From Streptomyces sp. TRM68416 (GTDB lineage Bacteria; Actinomycetota; Actinomycetes; Streptomycetales; Streptomycetaceae), in contig NZ_JACVWU010000004.1 of assembly GCF_014596915.1 (NCBI RefSeq), positions 124,001-188,000 on the forward strand: 64,000 nucleotides of DNA, written 5' to 3'. The position numbers were made by a program, and so were the translations under genes. Below are positions 1 through 10,435 of the stretch, one piece after another; the stretch's first letter is position 1; every line of letters begins with the position of its first letter. Below the pieces are notes generated by a model. That model ran no database searches, had not been told where the DNA came from, and was given only the letters and a program-made list of their open reading frames with translations.

Positions 1-171
1 GCGGACCGCGTCGACAGCCCCACCGACAAGGACATCCCGGCCCAGCTCGTCCCCGTGGTCGCCCTGACGGCGGAGAACATCAGGGAGACCGTCATCAACG
101 ACGGCATCTACAAGCTGTCCGAGATCTGCACGCCGAAGCTCAAGGAAGAGTGCAACGCCGCCGGGCTGTAG
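1..171 (+). CDS. Periplasmic-type sugar-binding protein of an ABC transporter, C-terminal end
   Basis: Only the last 56 codons are in the window, in frame 1, ending at TAG 169-171. The visible tail contains the segment AQLVPVVALTAENIRETVI and finishes with two cysteines in a Lys/Glu-rich end. This resembles the C-terminus of xylose/ribose-class (PBP type 1) substrate-binding lipoproteins, where the last helix packs against the second lobe. The ligand cannot be told from this piece. A strong hairpin follows 20 bases later, so it is the last gene of its transcript. Confidence 0.6.
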   Translation, partial: ADRVDSPTDKDIPAQLVPVVALTAENIRETVINDGIYKLSEICTPKLKEECNAAGL

Positions 172-191
172 CAGGCGCGGAAGAAGGCCGA

Positions 192-219
192 GAAGGGGGA
201 GCCCACGGGCTCCCCCTTC
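192..219 (+). terminator. Intrinsic-type terminator hairpin
   Basis: Perfect 13-bp stem (GAAGGGGGAGCCC pairing with its complement) closed by a 2-base loop, 20 bases after the stop codon of the binding-protein gene. There is no U-run, as is usual in Streptomyces. Confidence 0.8.
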
Positions 220-419
220 GGTGCGTTCCGTCCGGGACGTGCTCGGAGCGGGTCGTGTTGCCCGTGGGGCACGGGCCTCAGCTTGCTGAAATGCCGTGGG
301 CGGAGGTGGCGACATAAGGGGACACGGCGTGGCTTATCGGCGTGCCCGGGCGGCCGAGGCGTGTTGCGGACCACGCGCTGTCCGCGCATAGTTGCGCTGC
401 GAGACGCTGAAACCGGGGG

Positions 420-1454
420 GTGAAATGGGCGATGGCCGGGCACGGGACGGATGGGCATCCACACGGTGCTGACCGACTGTGCGAGGCCGGGGATCGGGTG
501 TATTCCCGGGCCGTACGGCGCGGCCGGCTGCCGCGCGCGGACGCGGAGGCGGTGCCCTGCCTGCTGGAGCTGGCGCTGCTGCACCCGGACCCCGACGACA
601 TGGCCTGGCTGGTCCCCACCTCCCCGCAGGAGGTCATGACACGGCTGCTGCGGGGGGTGTACGACGAGGTCAGCGCGAGCCAGCGGCGGATGGGCTCGGC
701 GGTCGCGGCCTTCGAGTGGTACGCCGGTCTCGGCGCGCAGCCGCGGCAGGCCGCCGTGGAGGGCACGGCGATCCGGGTGCTGGACGGTCTCTCCCGGATC
801 CAGGCCGCCATGGACGAGGCGACCGAGGCGTGCCGGACGGAGGTGCTGACCGTGCAGCCGGGCGGCATCCGCCCCGAGCACGAGCTGTCCGAGGGACTGC
901 ACCGGGCGATGGCGCTGCGCGCCCGCGGGGTGCGGATGCGCGACCTGTACACCCATGTGGCCCGGCACGGGCAGGGGCTGCTCAACTACCTGGAGCTGAT
1001 GGGCGACACGGTCGAGGCGCGGACGCTGGACGAGGTGATCGACCGGCTGATCCTCTTCGACCGTACGGTGGCCTTCATCCCGGCGAACGCGGACCGCACC
1101 CTCGCCCTGGAGCTGCGCCACCCCGCGCTGGTGCACTACCTGGTCACGGTCTTCGAACGGCTGTGGCGTCTCGCGATCCCGCTGACCGCGCCGCTGCCCG
1201 ACACGGGCATCGAGGGCATCTCCCACCGCGAGCGCTCGATCGCCGCGCTGCTGGCGGAGGGCCACCAGGACGCGGTGATCGCGGAGCGGCTCGGGATAAG
1301 CGTCCGTACGTGCCGGGCGCACATCGCCCGCCTGTCGGAGACGCTGGGCGCGGCCAGCCGCACCCAACTGGGCGTCCGTATCGCCCAGGTCGGCCTCGAC
1401 GGGCCGCCCCACTCGCTCACCCTGCCTGGTCAAGAACCCCGGACTGTCCGATGA
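420..1454 (+). CDS. LuxR-type regulator with TrmB-like sensor domain (paralog 1, forward)
   Basis: Up to 344 residues from GTG 420; ATG 432 (giving MAGHGTDG) is an equally good start behind a G-rich stretch. The N-terminal 250 residues match the three reverse-strand neighbours: a C-x-x-G-x-x-x-Y/V segment near the start, an acidic D-P-D-D-M-A-W-L strip, and a central block RTLDEVIDRLILFDRTVAFI that looks like the PLD-like sensor half of TrmB-type regulators. The last 70 residues are a LuxR/GerE helix-turn-helix with AEGHQDAVIAERLGISVRT. There is no receiver domain. It runs tail to tail into the reverse operon with a 38-bp overlap of coding sequence. The ligand is unknown; the family resemblance is read by eye. 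Confidence 0.8.
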   Translation: MKWAMAGHGTDGHPHGADRLCEAGDRVYSRAVRRGRLPRADAEAVPCLLELALLHPDPDDMAWLVPTSPQEVMTRLLRGVYDEVSASQRRMGSAVAAFEWYAGLGAQPRQAAVEGTAIRVLDGLSRIQAAMDEATEACRTEVLTVQPGGIRPEHELSEGLHRAMALRARGVRMRDLYTHVARHGQGLLNYLELMGDTVEARTLDEVIDRLILFDRTVAFIPANADRTLALELRHPALVHYLVTVFERLWRLAIPLTAPLPDTGIEGISHRERSIAALLAEGHQDAVIAERLGISVRTCRAHIARLSETLGAASRTQLGVRIAQVGLDGPPHSLTLPGQEPRTVR

Positions 1455-2406
1455 GGTAGCCGAGTTGGGCGCGGCTCTCGCTGCCGAGGGTGGCGGCGAG
1501 CTTGGCGATGTGGACGCGGGCGGTGCGGACGTTCATGCCGAGGCGGTCGGCGATGACGGCGTCGGTGTGGCCTTCGACGAGGAGGCGGGCGATGGCGCGC
1601 TGGCGGGGGGTGATGCCGTTGAGGGTGGGCTGCTGGACGGCTTCGGGGTACATGGGGGTGGCCAGGTGCCACAGGCGGTCGAAGGTCGTGGCGAAGTAGG
1701 AGATCAGGGCGGGGTGGCGGATCTCCAGAGCGTTGGTGCGGTCCTTGTCGGCGGGGATGAAGGCGACCGTGCGGTCCACGACGATGAGCCGGTCGATGAC
1801 CTCGTTCAGGGTGCGGGCCTCGACGTCGCCCGTCAGGTCCTCGTAGCGGGCCATGACCTGGGGGGAGTGGCGCAGGGTGTGCGGGTAGAGGGCGCGGATG
1901 CGGCCGCCGCGGTCGAGGAGGTCCTGGTCGCGTTCCATGGCCGCGAGGTGCGTCTCGGGGCTGGCCTGGGCGCCGTAGCTGGTGTGCGGCTGGATGGAGA
2001 GCACCTCGTGCGCCGCGTCGGCCATGGCCTCGGTGATGACCTGGTTGATCCGCTGCCGTCCGCCGAGCACGGTGATCAGCGGGGTCCCCGTCTCGGCCGT
2101 GTCCCGCCCGTCGATCCGCATCCACGAGGCGAACGTCTCCGTCAGCCGCAGTTCCCGCCGGCGCTCGACGGCGACGCGTTCCGCGGAGGAGCGCAGCAGA
2201 CGGTGCAGGGCGACGACCGGGGCGACGGGCTCCAGTACGGCCATGTCCTCGACGGTCGGCTGCAGCAGCCCGAAGTCGACCAGGCAGGGGGCGTCCCGGG
2301 CCTCCTCGGCCCGTACCGAGCCGTGGCGCAGGGCGTGCTCGTACACCCGCTGTCCGGCCGTGCACAGGTCCTCCACGGCGTGCTCCGGGTGCGGTGTCAC
2401 GCTCAC
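1417..2406 (-). CDS. LuxR-type regulator with TrmB-like sensor domain (paralog 2, last gene of reverse operon)
   Basis: 329 residues from GTG 2406 (MSVTPHPEHAVEDLC). The start shares GTGA with the stop of the upstream paralog, so translation is probably coupled. A longer open frame runs back to 2667 but only reads antisense-frame sequence of the upstream gene. The N-terminal sensor half is clearly diverged from its neighbours. The LuxR helix-turn-helix (NGITPRQRAIARLLVEGHTD onward) is identical in protein to that of the next gene and nearly identical in DNA. The 3' end overlaps the convergent forward paralog by 38 bp. Confidence 0.85.
   Translation of the reverse strand: MSVTPHPEHAVEDLCTAGQRVYEHALRHGSVRAEEARDAPCLVDFGLLQPTVEDMAVLEPVAPVVALHRLLRSSAERVAVERRRELRLTETFASWMRIDGRDTAETGTPLITVLGGRQRINQVITEAMADAAHEVLSIQPHTSYGAQASPETHLAAMERDQDLLDRGGRIRALYPHTLRHSPQVMARYEDLTGDVEARTLNEVIDRLIVVDRTVAFIPADKDRTNALEIRHPALISYFATTFDRLWHLATPMYPEAVQQPTLNGITPRQRAIARLLVEGHTDAVIADRLGMNVRTARVHIAKLAATLGSESRAQLGYLIGQSGVLDQAG
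1450..1693. repeat. Near-perfect direct repeat, copy 1 (HTH end of paralog 2)
   Basis: About 244 bp that recur at 2445-2688 with one internal mismatch (C at 1501, T at 2496; a synonymous AAG/AAA lysine change). It covers the LuxR DNA-binding domain only. The rest of the two genes is strongly diverged, so this looks like gene conversion rather than whole-gene duplication. Confidence 0.9.
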
Positions 2407-3362
2407 CGGCCGTCCCCTTCCTGTCTCAGGATCCCGGATTCCGCGATGAGGTAGCCGAGTTGGGCGCGGCTCTCGCTGCCGAGGGTGGCGGCGAGTTTGG
2501 CGATGTGGACGCGGGCGGTGCGGACGTTCATGCCGAGGCGGTCGGCGATGACGGCGTCGGTGTGGCCTTCGACGAGGAGGCGGGCGATGGCGCGCTGGCG
2601 GGGGGTGATGCCGTTGAGGGTGGGCTGCTGGACGGCTTCGGGGTACATGGGGGTGGCCAGGTGCCACAGGCGGTCGAAGGTCGTGGCGAGGTAGGTCACC
2701 AGCGGCTGGTGGCGGACCTCCACGGCGAGGGAGCGGTCCGGGTTGGCGGGGACGAAGGCCACGGTGCGGTCGATGACGATCAGCCGCTCGGGGACCTCGT
2801 CCAGGGTGCGTACTTCGACGTCGCCCTTGAGCAGCTCGTAGTGGGCGAGGACCGCCGGGTCGTGGCGGGTGGTGTGCTGGTAGAGCGTGCGCATGCGGCA
2901 GCCTCGGGCGAGCATGTCCTGCTCGCGGGCCAGGGCCTTGCCGAGCGCGGAGTGCGGCCTCTTGCCGCCCGGCTGGATGACGAGCAGCTCGGCGGTGGCG
3001 CGGCGCATGGTGTCACCGATGGTCTCGTTGATCCGTTCCTTGCCCTGAACCAGGGAGATGTCGGCGAGGTCGCGGCGGACACCCATCGTCAGCAGTGGTT
3101 GGAAGGCCTCGGCCAACCAGGTCTCGTGCCGCCGGTGTTCGGCCACCTGTTCCTCGATGGCGCCGAGCAGCCTCGGCAGCATGACGGCCGGCGCCACGGG
3201 GCGCAGCCAGCCGGGGGACTCCAGGATCGGCCGGAGCAGCCCCCGGTCGAGGACGCAGGGTACGAGGTCCCCCTCCGCCTGTCGTACGCGGCCGTCACGC
3301 AGGGCGCGGGTGTACAGCTCCAGGCCCGCCGCGCAGACCTCCTCCGCCGGGTGCCGGTGCAA
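2403..3362 (-). CDS. LuxR-type regulator with TrmB-like sensor domain (paralog 3, middle gene)
   Basis: 319 residues starting at TTG 3362, with GAGGAGCG just upstream that overlaps the stop codon of the preceding gene (gap 9 bp). The sensor half has the same order of motifs as its neighbours: C-A-A-G-L-E-L-Y near the start, ELLVIQPGG in the middle and VRTLDEVPERLIVIDRTVAF. The C-terminal LuxR/GerE helix-turn-helix is GMNVRTARVHIAKLAATLG. It ends GTGA-overlapped with paralog 2. The use of TTG may lower its expression relative to the first gene. Confidence 0.85.
   Translation of the reverse strand: MHRHPAEEVCAAGLELYTRALRDGRVRQAEGDLVPCVLDRGLLRPILESPGWLRPVAPAVMLPRLLGAIEEQVAEHRRHETWLAEAFQPLLTMGVRRDLADISLVQGKERINETIGDTMRRATAELLVIQPGGKRPHSALGKALAREQDMLARGCRMRTLYQHTTRHDPAVLAHYELLKGDVEVRTLDEVPERLIVIDRTVAFVPANPDRSLAVEVRHQPLVTYLATTFDRLWHLATPMYPEAVQQPTLNGITPRQRAIARLLVEGHTDAVIADRLGMNVRTARVHIAKLAATLGSESRAQLGYLIAESGILRQEGDGR
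2445..2688. repeat. Near-perfect direct repeat, copy 2 (HTH end of paralog 3)
   Basis: Partner of 1450-1693, offset by 995 bp and in the same orientation. Identity stops abruptly at about 1694/2689, inside the region encoding ATTFDRLWHLATPM. Confidence 0.9.
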
Positions 3363-3371
3363 GCTCGCTCC

Positions 3372-4394
3372 TCACCCTTCGTCTTCGCGGTCCAGGATCC
3401 CGGACTGGGCGATGAGGTAGCCGAGTTGGGCGCGGCTGCCGCTGCCGAGCGCGGTGGCGAGCTTGGCGATGTGGGCACGGCAGGTGCGGACGTTCATGCC
3501 GAGGCGGCGGGCTATGGCTTCGTCGACGTGGCCCTCGATGAGGAGCTTGGCTATGGAGTGCTGGATCTCGGTGATGCCGTCGGCAGCGGTTCCGTAGGGG
3601 GCGCCGGCGCTCAGGGGGACGGCCCGGTCCCAGATGAACTCGAACACCTTGATGAGGTAGCGGACCAGTCCGGGGTGCCGTACCTCCAGAGCGACCTGGC
3701 GGTCCTCGCGGATGGGGATGAAGGCGACGGTGTCGTCGCAGACGATGAGGCGCTCTACCAGTTCGTCGATCGTGCGGTACTCCACCTTGCCGTTCGTGAA
3801 CTGGTCGACGTAGGCGAGTCTTTCGGGGTTGTACCGTGCGGTGTGCTGGTAGAGAGTTCTGATGCGGACGCCCCGCTCGATGAGCGGCTTGTCGCGTTCC
3901 AGCGCTTCCAGCAGCCTTTTCTCGGGGCTGCGGCTCCCGCCGCTCGGCTGGACGCTGAGCACCTCGTTCTGGCACTGCTCCGTGGCCAGGTCGAGCGCGG
4001 CGTTGATGCGGTCCAGGCCCTCCAGCACGGTCAGTGCGTGGTTCGGTGCGGTGTCCTGGACACCGAGGGCCATGAATGGCTCGAAGGCTTCGGCCAGCGC
4101 GATGCTCTGCCGCCGCTGCTCGGTGATCTTGCGTTCGATGGGGTTGAGCCGGTGGGCCAGGGCGACCGACGGGGGTACGGGGCGGAGCCAGTTGGGGTCG
4201 TCAGGATCGGGGTGGAGCAGGGCGAACTCCATCAGGCAGGGGGCGGCATCTGCGTCGGAGCGAGCGATCCGCCCCATACGCAGAGCCCGTGCGTATAGGC
4301 GGCTTCCGTCCTCACACAGCTCCGTCACCGTATGGGGATGTGTCGCCTTAGTCCCATTTGTTTCCAAATCTCCACCCCCCAGGGTCCTGAACAT
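3372..4394 (-). CDS. LuxR-type regulator with TrmB-like sensor domain (paralog 4, first gene of reverse operon)
   Basis: 340 residues if it starts at ATG 4394. TTG at 4367, preceded by GGTGGAG, would give a 331-residue protein that begins like the paralogs (ETNGTKATHPHTVTELCEDG) and is a serious alternative. It has a TrmB-like sensor segment with DELVERLIVCDDTVAFIPI and a C-terminal LuxR helix-turn-helix with GHVDEAIARRLGMNVRTCRA. It heads a three-gene operon read away from a peptide gene that starts only 86 bp upstream, so the two units share a control region. Confidence 0.85.
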   Translation of the reverse strand: MFRTLGGGDLETNGTKATHPHTVTELCEDGSRLYARALRMGRIARSDADAAPCLMEFALLHPDPDDPNWLRPVPPSVALAHRLNPIERKITEQRRQSIALAEAFEPFMALGVQDTAPNHALTVLEGLDRINAALDLATEQCQNEVLSVQPSGGSRSPEKRLLEALERDKPLIERGVRIRTLYQHTARYNPERLAYVDQFTNGKVEYRTIDELVERLIVCDDTVAFIPIREDRQVALEVRHPGLVRYLIKVFEFIWDRAVPLSAGAPYGTAADGITEIQHSIAKLLIEGHVDEAIARRLGMNVRTCRAHIAKLATALGSGSRAQLGYLIAQSGILDREDEG

Positions 4395-4480
4395 GCAGGA
4401 ACATGATGCACCGATCGTGTGGCCATGACGTGCCCGAATGAGCCATCGTCTTACTCGACGGGGGAAGAGGGGACCTTCAA

Positions 4481-4684
4481 GTGAGGACGAAGCCGACTAT
4501 GCGTATGAGAATGCTTCGCTCGGTGCTTGTTGCCGCCTTCTCCGCCGTTGTGGCCTGCGGAACGCTGGTCGGTCTCTCCGGTGCGAAGGGCGACACGCAC
4601 AGTGCGGTGGGCGCTGAGTCTGTGGCCGTTTCCGCAGTGGGCGACGATGTGGCCAGTTTCCCTGCGGACACCAAGTGGGATTGA
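4481..4684 (+). CDS. Small secreted peptide precursor
   Basis: 67 codons from GTG 4481, or 61 from ATG 4499 with GTGAGGACG as ribosome site. It has a basic N-terminus, a hydrophobic stretch LRSVLVAAFSAVVACGTLVG, then a short polar tail ending in ASFPADTKWD. This is the shape of a signal-peptide-bearing precursor of a short extracellular peptide. A cysteine sits where a lipobox might be, but the context is weak. It diverges from the three-regulator operon and is followed 5 bp later by the pseudo-Rieske gene. I do not recognise the family by name. Its place beside four sensor-type regulators suggests a signal peptide, which is inference. Confidence 0.65.
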   Translation: MRTKPTMRMRMLRSVLVAAFSAVVACGTLVGLSGAKGDTHSAVGAESVAVSAVGDDVASFPADTKWD

Positions 4685-4689
4685 TCGCC

Positions 4690-5028
4690 ATGACCACTCC
4701 ACCCGACGACCGCTCCTTCCGCCGCGAGATGGCCACCGCCTACCGCTCCGGCTGGCACTTCATCGATCTGGTCACCGCGATCCCCCACCCCGGTGACTCG
4801 TTGATGGTGACGGTGTTCGGCGAGCCGGTCGTGGTGACGCGGGACGAGGACGAGGACCTGCGGGCGTACCGGTGTCTGCGGCGGCCCCGCGGCGCTCCGC
4901 AGCCCGTCCGATGTGCCATTCGATACGGAATGATTTTTGTGAACCTGGATCAACGGGACCACCACCAGGTGGTGGAACCGGAGGTCCAGGCCCCCCAAAC
5001 CATTACAGCCACCCCCCGCAGTGCCTGA
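4690..5028 (+). CDS. Rieske-like protein lacking the histidine cluster ligands
   Basis: 112 residues from ATG 4690, five bases after the peptide gene. The segment HFIDLVTAIPHPGDSLMVTV plus FGEPVVVTRDEDEDLRAYRC is the N-terminal Rieske half of ring-hydroxylating dioxygenase alpha subunits. In a working Rieske centre the motif is C-x-H followed by C-x-x-H. Here they read C-L-R (in RCLRRPRGAP) and C-A-I-R (in RCAIRYG), so both histidines are arginines. The catalytic domain is absent. It therefore probably cannot hold a 2Fe-2S cluster and may act as a binding or regulatory protein. The reading frame is intact, so it looks like a conserved small protein rather than debris. Transcribed with the peptide. 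Confidence 0.7.
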   Translation: MTTPPDDRSFRREMATAYRSGWHFIDLVTAIPHPGDSLMVTVFGEPVVVTRDEDEDLRAYRCLRRPRGAPQPVRCAIRYGMIFVNLDQRDHHQVVEPEVQAPQTITATPRSA

Positions 5029-5071
5029 CGCGATTCCCCCGTCGTAACAGATCGCTCAGGTGCTTCCCCCC

Positions 5072-5118
5072 GCAGCGGCGTCACCGTGACCTGAACACGG
5101 TGACGCCGCTGCAGTTTT
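5072..5118 (+). terminator. Strong intrinsic terminator
   Basis: 17-bp perfect stem beginning GCAGCGGCGTCACC with a 7-base loop, followed by AGTTTT. Lies 44 bp after the pseudo-Rieske gene and before the convergent oxidoreductase gene, so it can serve both strands. Confidence 0.9.
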
Positions 5119-5176
5119 ACGGGACATTTCCGGGTATCGGGAGGGTTGTGCGGCGGCCGTGCCTGGCCGAAACGCG

Positions 5177-5593
5177 TCAGCCGCGTCCCAGAGCCCGCGT
5201 CAGCTCGATCTCGATCGCCACGCGGGCCGGATTGGGGGACGGCGTCCGACCGTAGCGCTCGGCGTAGCGCCGTTCCGCCTCCGTGATCCGGTCCGGGGCG
5301 GTGCGTACGTACGCCCGTCCCTCCAGCGTCGCCCACCGCCGCCCGTCCACCTGGCACACGGCGACCCGGGCACCGGCAGGCCCGGCCGCGAGCACGTGGC
5401 CCACCTTCGCGCTGGACTTGTTCGCGATCACCCGGGCCAGTCGCGCCTCCGGGTCGTAGGTGACCCCGACCGGCACCACGTGCGGGCTGCCGTCCGCGCG
5501 GAGGGTCGTCAGGGTGCACAGGTGCCGTTCCCGCCAGAAGCTGAGGTAGGAGTCGTCGGGATCGCCCGGGTCCACGGAGTATGTCGTCGCCAT
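5177..5593 (-). CDS. PPOX-class F420-dependent or flavin oxidoreductase
   Basis: 138 residues from ATG 5593. It shows the split-barrel pattern of the pyridoxamine-phosphate-oxidase fold: CTLTTLRADGSPHVVPVGV near the start, then VIANKSSAKVGHVLA and VDGRRWATLEGRAYV. Proteins of this length and motif set (Rv1155-like) usually bind coenzyme F420 and reduce or sense small substrates in the cytoplasm; the substrate here is unknown. It is divergent from clpB with 114 bp between starts. A very long open frame on this strand continues through clpB but is an antisense shadow. Confidence 0.8.
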   Translation of the reverse strand: MATTYSVDPGDPDDSYLSFWRERHLCTLTTLRADGSPHVVPVGVTYDPEARLARVIANKSSAKVGHVLAAGPAGARVAVCQVDGRRWATLEGRAYVRTAPDRITEAERRYAERYGRTPSPNPARVAIEIELTRALGRG

Positions 5594-5632
5594 GACGCCG
5601 GAACTTAGCCCCTGAGCCCTCCCGCGCGCCGC

Positions 5633-5653
5633 CTTGAGTGGAATAGACTCAAC
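5633..5653. promoter_or_regulatory. HAIR element (HspR operator) upstream of clpB
   Basis: CTTGAGT, 7 bases, ACTCAAC. This matches the Streptomyces HspR-associated inverted repeat CTTGAGT-N7-ACTCAAG with one mismatch. An extra TTGAGT half-site lies at 5668-5673. It sits 55 bp before the clpB start, where known HspR-controlled clpB genes have it. Confidence 0.85.
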
Positions 5654-5707
5654 TTTGTGTACGCTGATTGAGTCAGTAATGGGAGACGCCAGGAGGAGAA
5701 GGGACAC

Positions 5708-8305
<2,598 letters not shown>

Positions 8306-8470
8306 CCGCGGCGGCGTGAGCGCGGCCCCGGGGCAGCCGCCGCGGGACCGCGGCCGAGGCGCGTCCCCGAAGGAGGTTGCCCCCCGGGGGCGAAGAGAGA
8401 GAGGGTGGAACGTACACGTCTGGCCTCAGCGACGGCCGGACGAGCCAGACGACCGCAGGAGTCTCCAAGT

Positions 8471-9001
8471 ATGTCCATCGACCCGTCCTCGATTCCGAAC
8501 TTCGGGGGCCAGCCCGAGCCGCAGCCCCAAGGACCGGCGGGCCCCGTCGTCCCGGATCAGGACCTCGTCAAGCAGCTCCTGGACCAGATGGAGCTCAAGT
8601 ACGTCGTCGACGACGAGGGTGACCTCGCGGCGCCGTGGGAGCAGTTCCGCACCTACTTCATGTTCCGGGGAGAGGGGGACCAGCAGGTCTTCTCGGTACG
8701 GACCTTCTACGACCGCCCGCACCAGATCGACGAGAAGCCGCAGCTGCTGGAGTCCATCGACGACTGGAACCGGCGCACGCTGTGGCCCAAGCTCTACACG
8801 CACACCCACGACGACGGCACCGTCCGCCTCATCGGCGAGGCGCAGATGCTGATCGGCACCGGCGTCAGCCTGGAGCACTTCGTCTCCTCGACCGTCAGCT
8901 GGGTGCGGGCGGCCATCGAGTTCGACAAGTGGCTCGTGGAGCAGCTCGGCCTTGAGCAGGAGGTCAACGAGGCCGAGAAGCCCGAGGGCGACGAGGAGTA
9001 A
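8471..9001 (+). CDS. YbjN-domain protein
   Basis: 176 residues from ATG 8471 with AGGAG nine bases upstream. After a proline/glutamine-rich start (PSSIPNFGGQPEPQPQ) comes a YbjN fold segment: an acidic DDEGDLAAPWEQFRTYFMF, then EKPQLLESIDDWNRRTLWPK and FVSSTVSWVRAAIEFDKWLV. YbjN proteins are small cytosolic proteins structurally like type III secretion chaperones; their actinobacterial role is unclear. It lies 165 bp after clpB and may be read separately. The C-terminus is acidic. Confidence 0.8.
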   Translation: MSIDPSSIPNFGGQPEPQPQGPAGPVVPDQDLVKQLLDQMELKYVVDDEGDLAAPWEQFRTYFMFRGEGDQQVFSVRTFYDRPHQIDEKPQLLESIDDWNRRTLWPKLYTHTHDDGTVRLIGEAQMLIGTGVSLEHFVSSTVSWVRAAIEFDKWLVEQLGLEQEVNEAEKPEGDEE

Positions 9002-9016
9002 CCCGTAGACCCCCGC

Positions 9017-10192
9017 TCACAGGGGCGTATCGGCCACTACGACCAGATACGCGCCGTAAGCGAACGAGAGCCCGGCCAGGGCGCCGACCACCACGGTCGC
9101 GTGCCAGGGCCGGGCTCTCGCCGTGCGGACCAGTGCCCGGGCGAGGGGGAGCAGCAGCGGGAACGCCGGGAGCAGGAAGCGCGGCTTGGACTCGAAGAAG
9201 CCCGACCCGCCGAGCGCGACCAGCAGCAGAACACCGCTGTAGACCACCAGCGGCAGCGGGGCGCGGTCGGCGAGGAGAAGGCCGTAGAGCAGGACGGCCG
9301 CCGCGACGATCACCATCGCCACGGGGAAGACCAGGCGGTCGCCGTGCAGCAGCAGATGGCGTACGAAGCGCAGCGAGCCGCTGCCGAAGTCGAAGCGCGA
9401 GCCCCACAGGCGCTGCACCTCGAAGTAGCCGCCGAACAGATCGCCCGTGCGCCGCCCCACCCACAGCACGTACCCGAGCCAGCCGAGCGGGGCGAGCGCG
9501 GCGCCCGTCCACAGCCTGTGGGAAACCTTCCCGCGCCGCCGCCACAGCTCCCAGACCGCCGCCACCAGCACGGCCGCCGCGACCGCGAACCCGGTGGGCC
9601 GGGTCAGCCCGGCCAGCGAGGCCAGCGCGCCCGCCCACAGCCAGCGCCCGGCCAGCACCGCGTACAGCGCCCAGGCGGCGAAGGCGGTCAGCACCGGTTC
9701 GGTGTACGCCATCGACAGCACCACCGAGTGCGGCAGCAGCCCCCACAGCAGGACCGCGACGGTCGCGACCGCGCGGCCGTACAGGCGGGCGGCCAGCGCA
9801 TGAATCCCACAGGCAGCCACCCCGGCGGCCACCCACGACACGACCAGCCCGGCCGCCCCCCACCCCAGCGGACTCACCGCCTCCACCGCCCGCACCAGCG
9901 CCGGGTACAGCGGGAAGAACGCCAGATCGCTCTGCACGATCTCGGGCGGGAAGCGGAGGCTACGGCCGTAGCCGTGCGCCGCGATCCCCAGATACCACCC
10001 CGAGTCCCACGACCGCCCGAGCAGCGCCAGCGGCTGCCGACCGCTCGCCCAGGCCACGACCGCCAGCACGGCGACCCCGGCGAACCGGGCGACGGCGAAC
10101 AGGCCGAGGGCGGTACCGAGGCTCGCGGCCGGCCTCCGCCGAAGGCTCGCGCGCGGGACGGCCGGGGCCGCGAGGGTGCTGGCGTGGGTCAC
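9017..10192 (-). CDS. PIG-V-type polytopic mannosyltransferase
   Basis: 391 residues from GTG 10192 (MTHASTLAAPAVPRAS); longer upstream frame is not protein-like. About ten hydrophobic segments. The first outer loop has RSWDSGWYLGIAAHGYG at residues 60-76 and FFPLYPALVRA soon after, the pattern of PIG-V family glycosyltransferases that use a polyprenyl-phosphate sugar at the membrane. A cytoplasmic-side aspartate in W-D is the usual catalytic residue. The acceptor is unknown. It is convergent with the YbjN gene (15 bp between stops). Confidence 0.75.
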   Translation of the reverse strand: MTHASTLAAPAVPRASLRRRPAASLGTALGLFAVARFAGVAVLAVVAWASGRQPLALLGRSWDSGWYLGIAAHGYGRSLRFPPEIVQSDLAFFPLYPALVRAVEAVSPLGWGAAGLVVSWVAAGVAACGIHALAARLYGRAVATVAVLLWGLLPHSVVLSMAYTEPVLTAFAAWALYAVLAGRWLWAGALASLAGLTRPTGFAVAAAVLVAAVWELWRRRGKVSHRLWTGAALAPLGWLGYVLWVGRRTGDLFGGYFEVQRLWGSRFDFGSGSLRFVRHLLLHGDRLVFPVAMVIVAAAVLLYGLLLADRAPLPLVVYSGVLLLVALGGSGFFESKPRFLLPAFPLLLPLARALVRTARARPWHATVVVGALAGLSFAYGAYLVVVADTPL

Positions 10193-10435
10193 ATCCCGCA
10201 CCTTGCAGGGCGAACCGGGCGGACGCGAGCGCTGAGCGCCGGGCGGGTGCACGGGGCTCACCGCACTGGCGGCATCGCCACCGGCCGCTCGGCTGGGAAC
10301 CGATTGGAGGAGCGCGTCGCCGCACGTGGGGTCGACCAACGTCAGCCGCTACAAGGTCATTTACGATCGGCTGCGGGCGGCGGCGCTGCCCCCGCTCATG
10401 TCACTCGACATGATCCGGTCCACCCTGGAGGGCAG

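Noticed and set aside
2394..4298. 634-codon forward open frame over the regulator operon
   Set aside because: Antisense to three recognisable LuxR-type genes; its own repeats simply mirror the paralogs.
10326..10435. Forward frame starting MGSTNVSRYKVIYDRLRAAA
   Set aside because: No recognisable domain and it runs out of frame into the decayed DUF397 piece.
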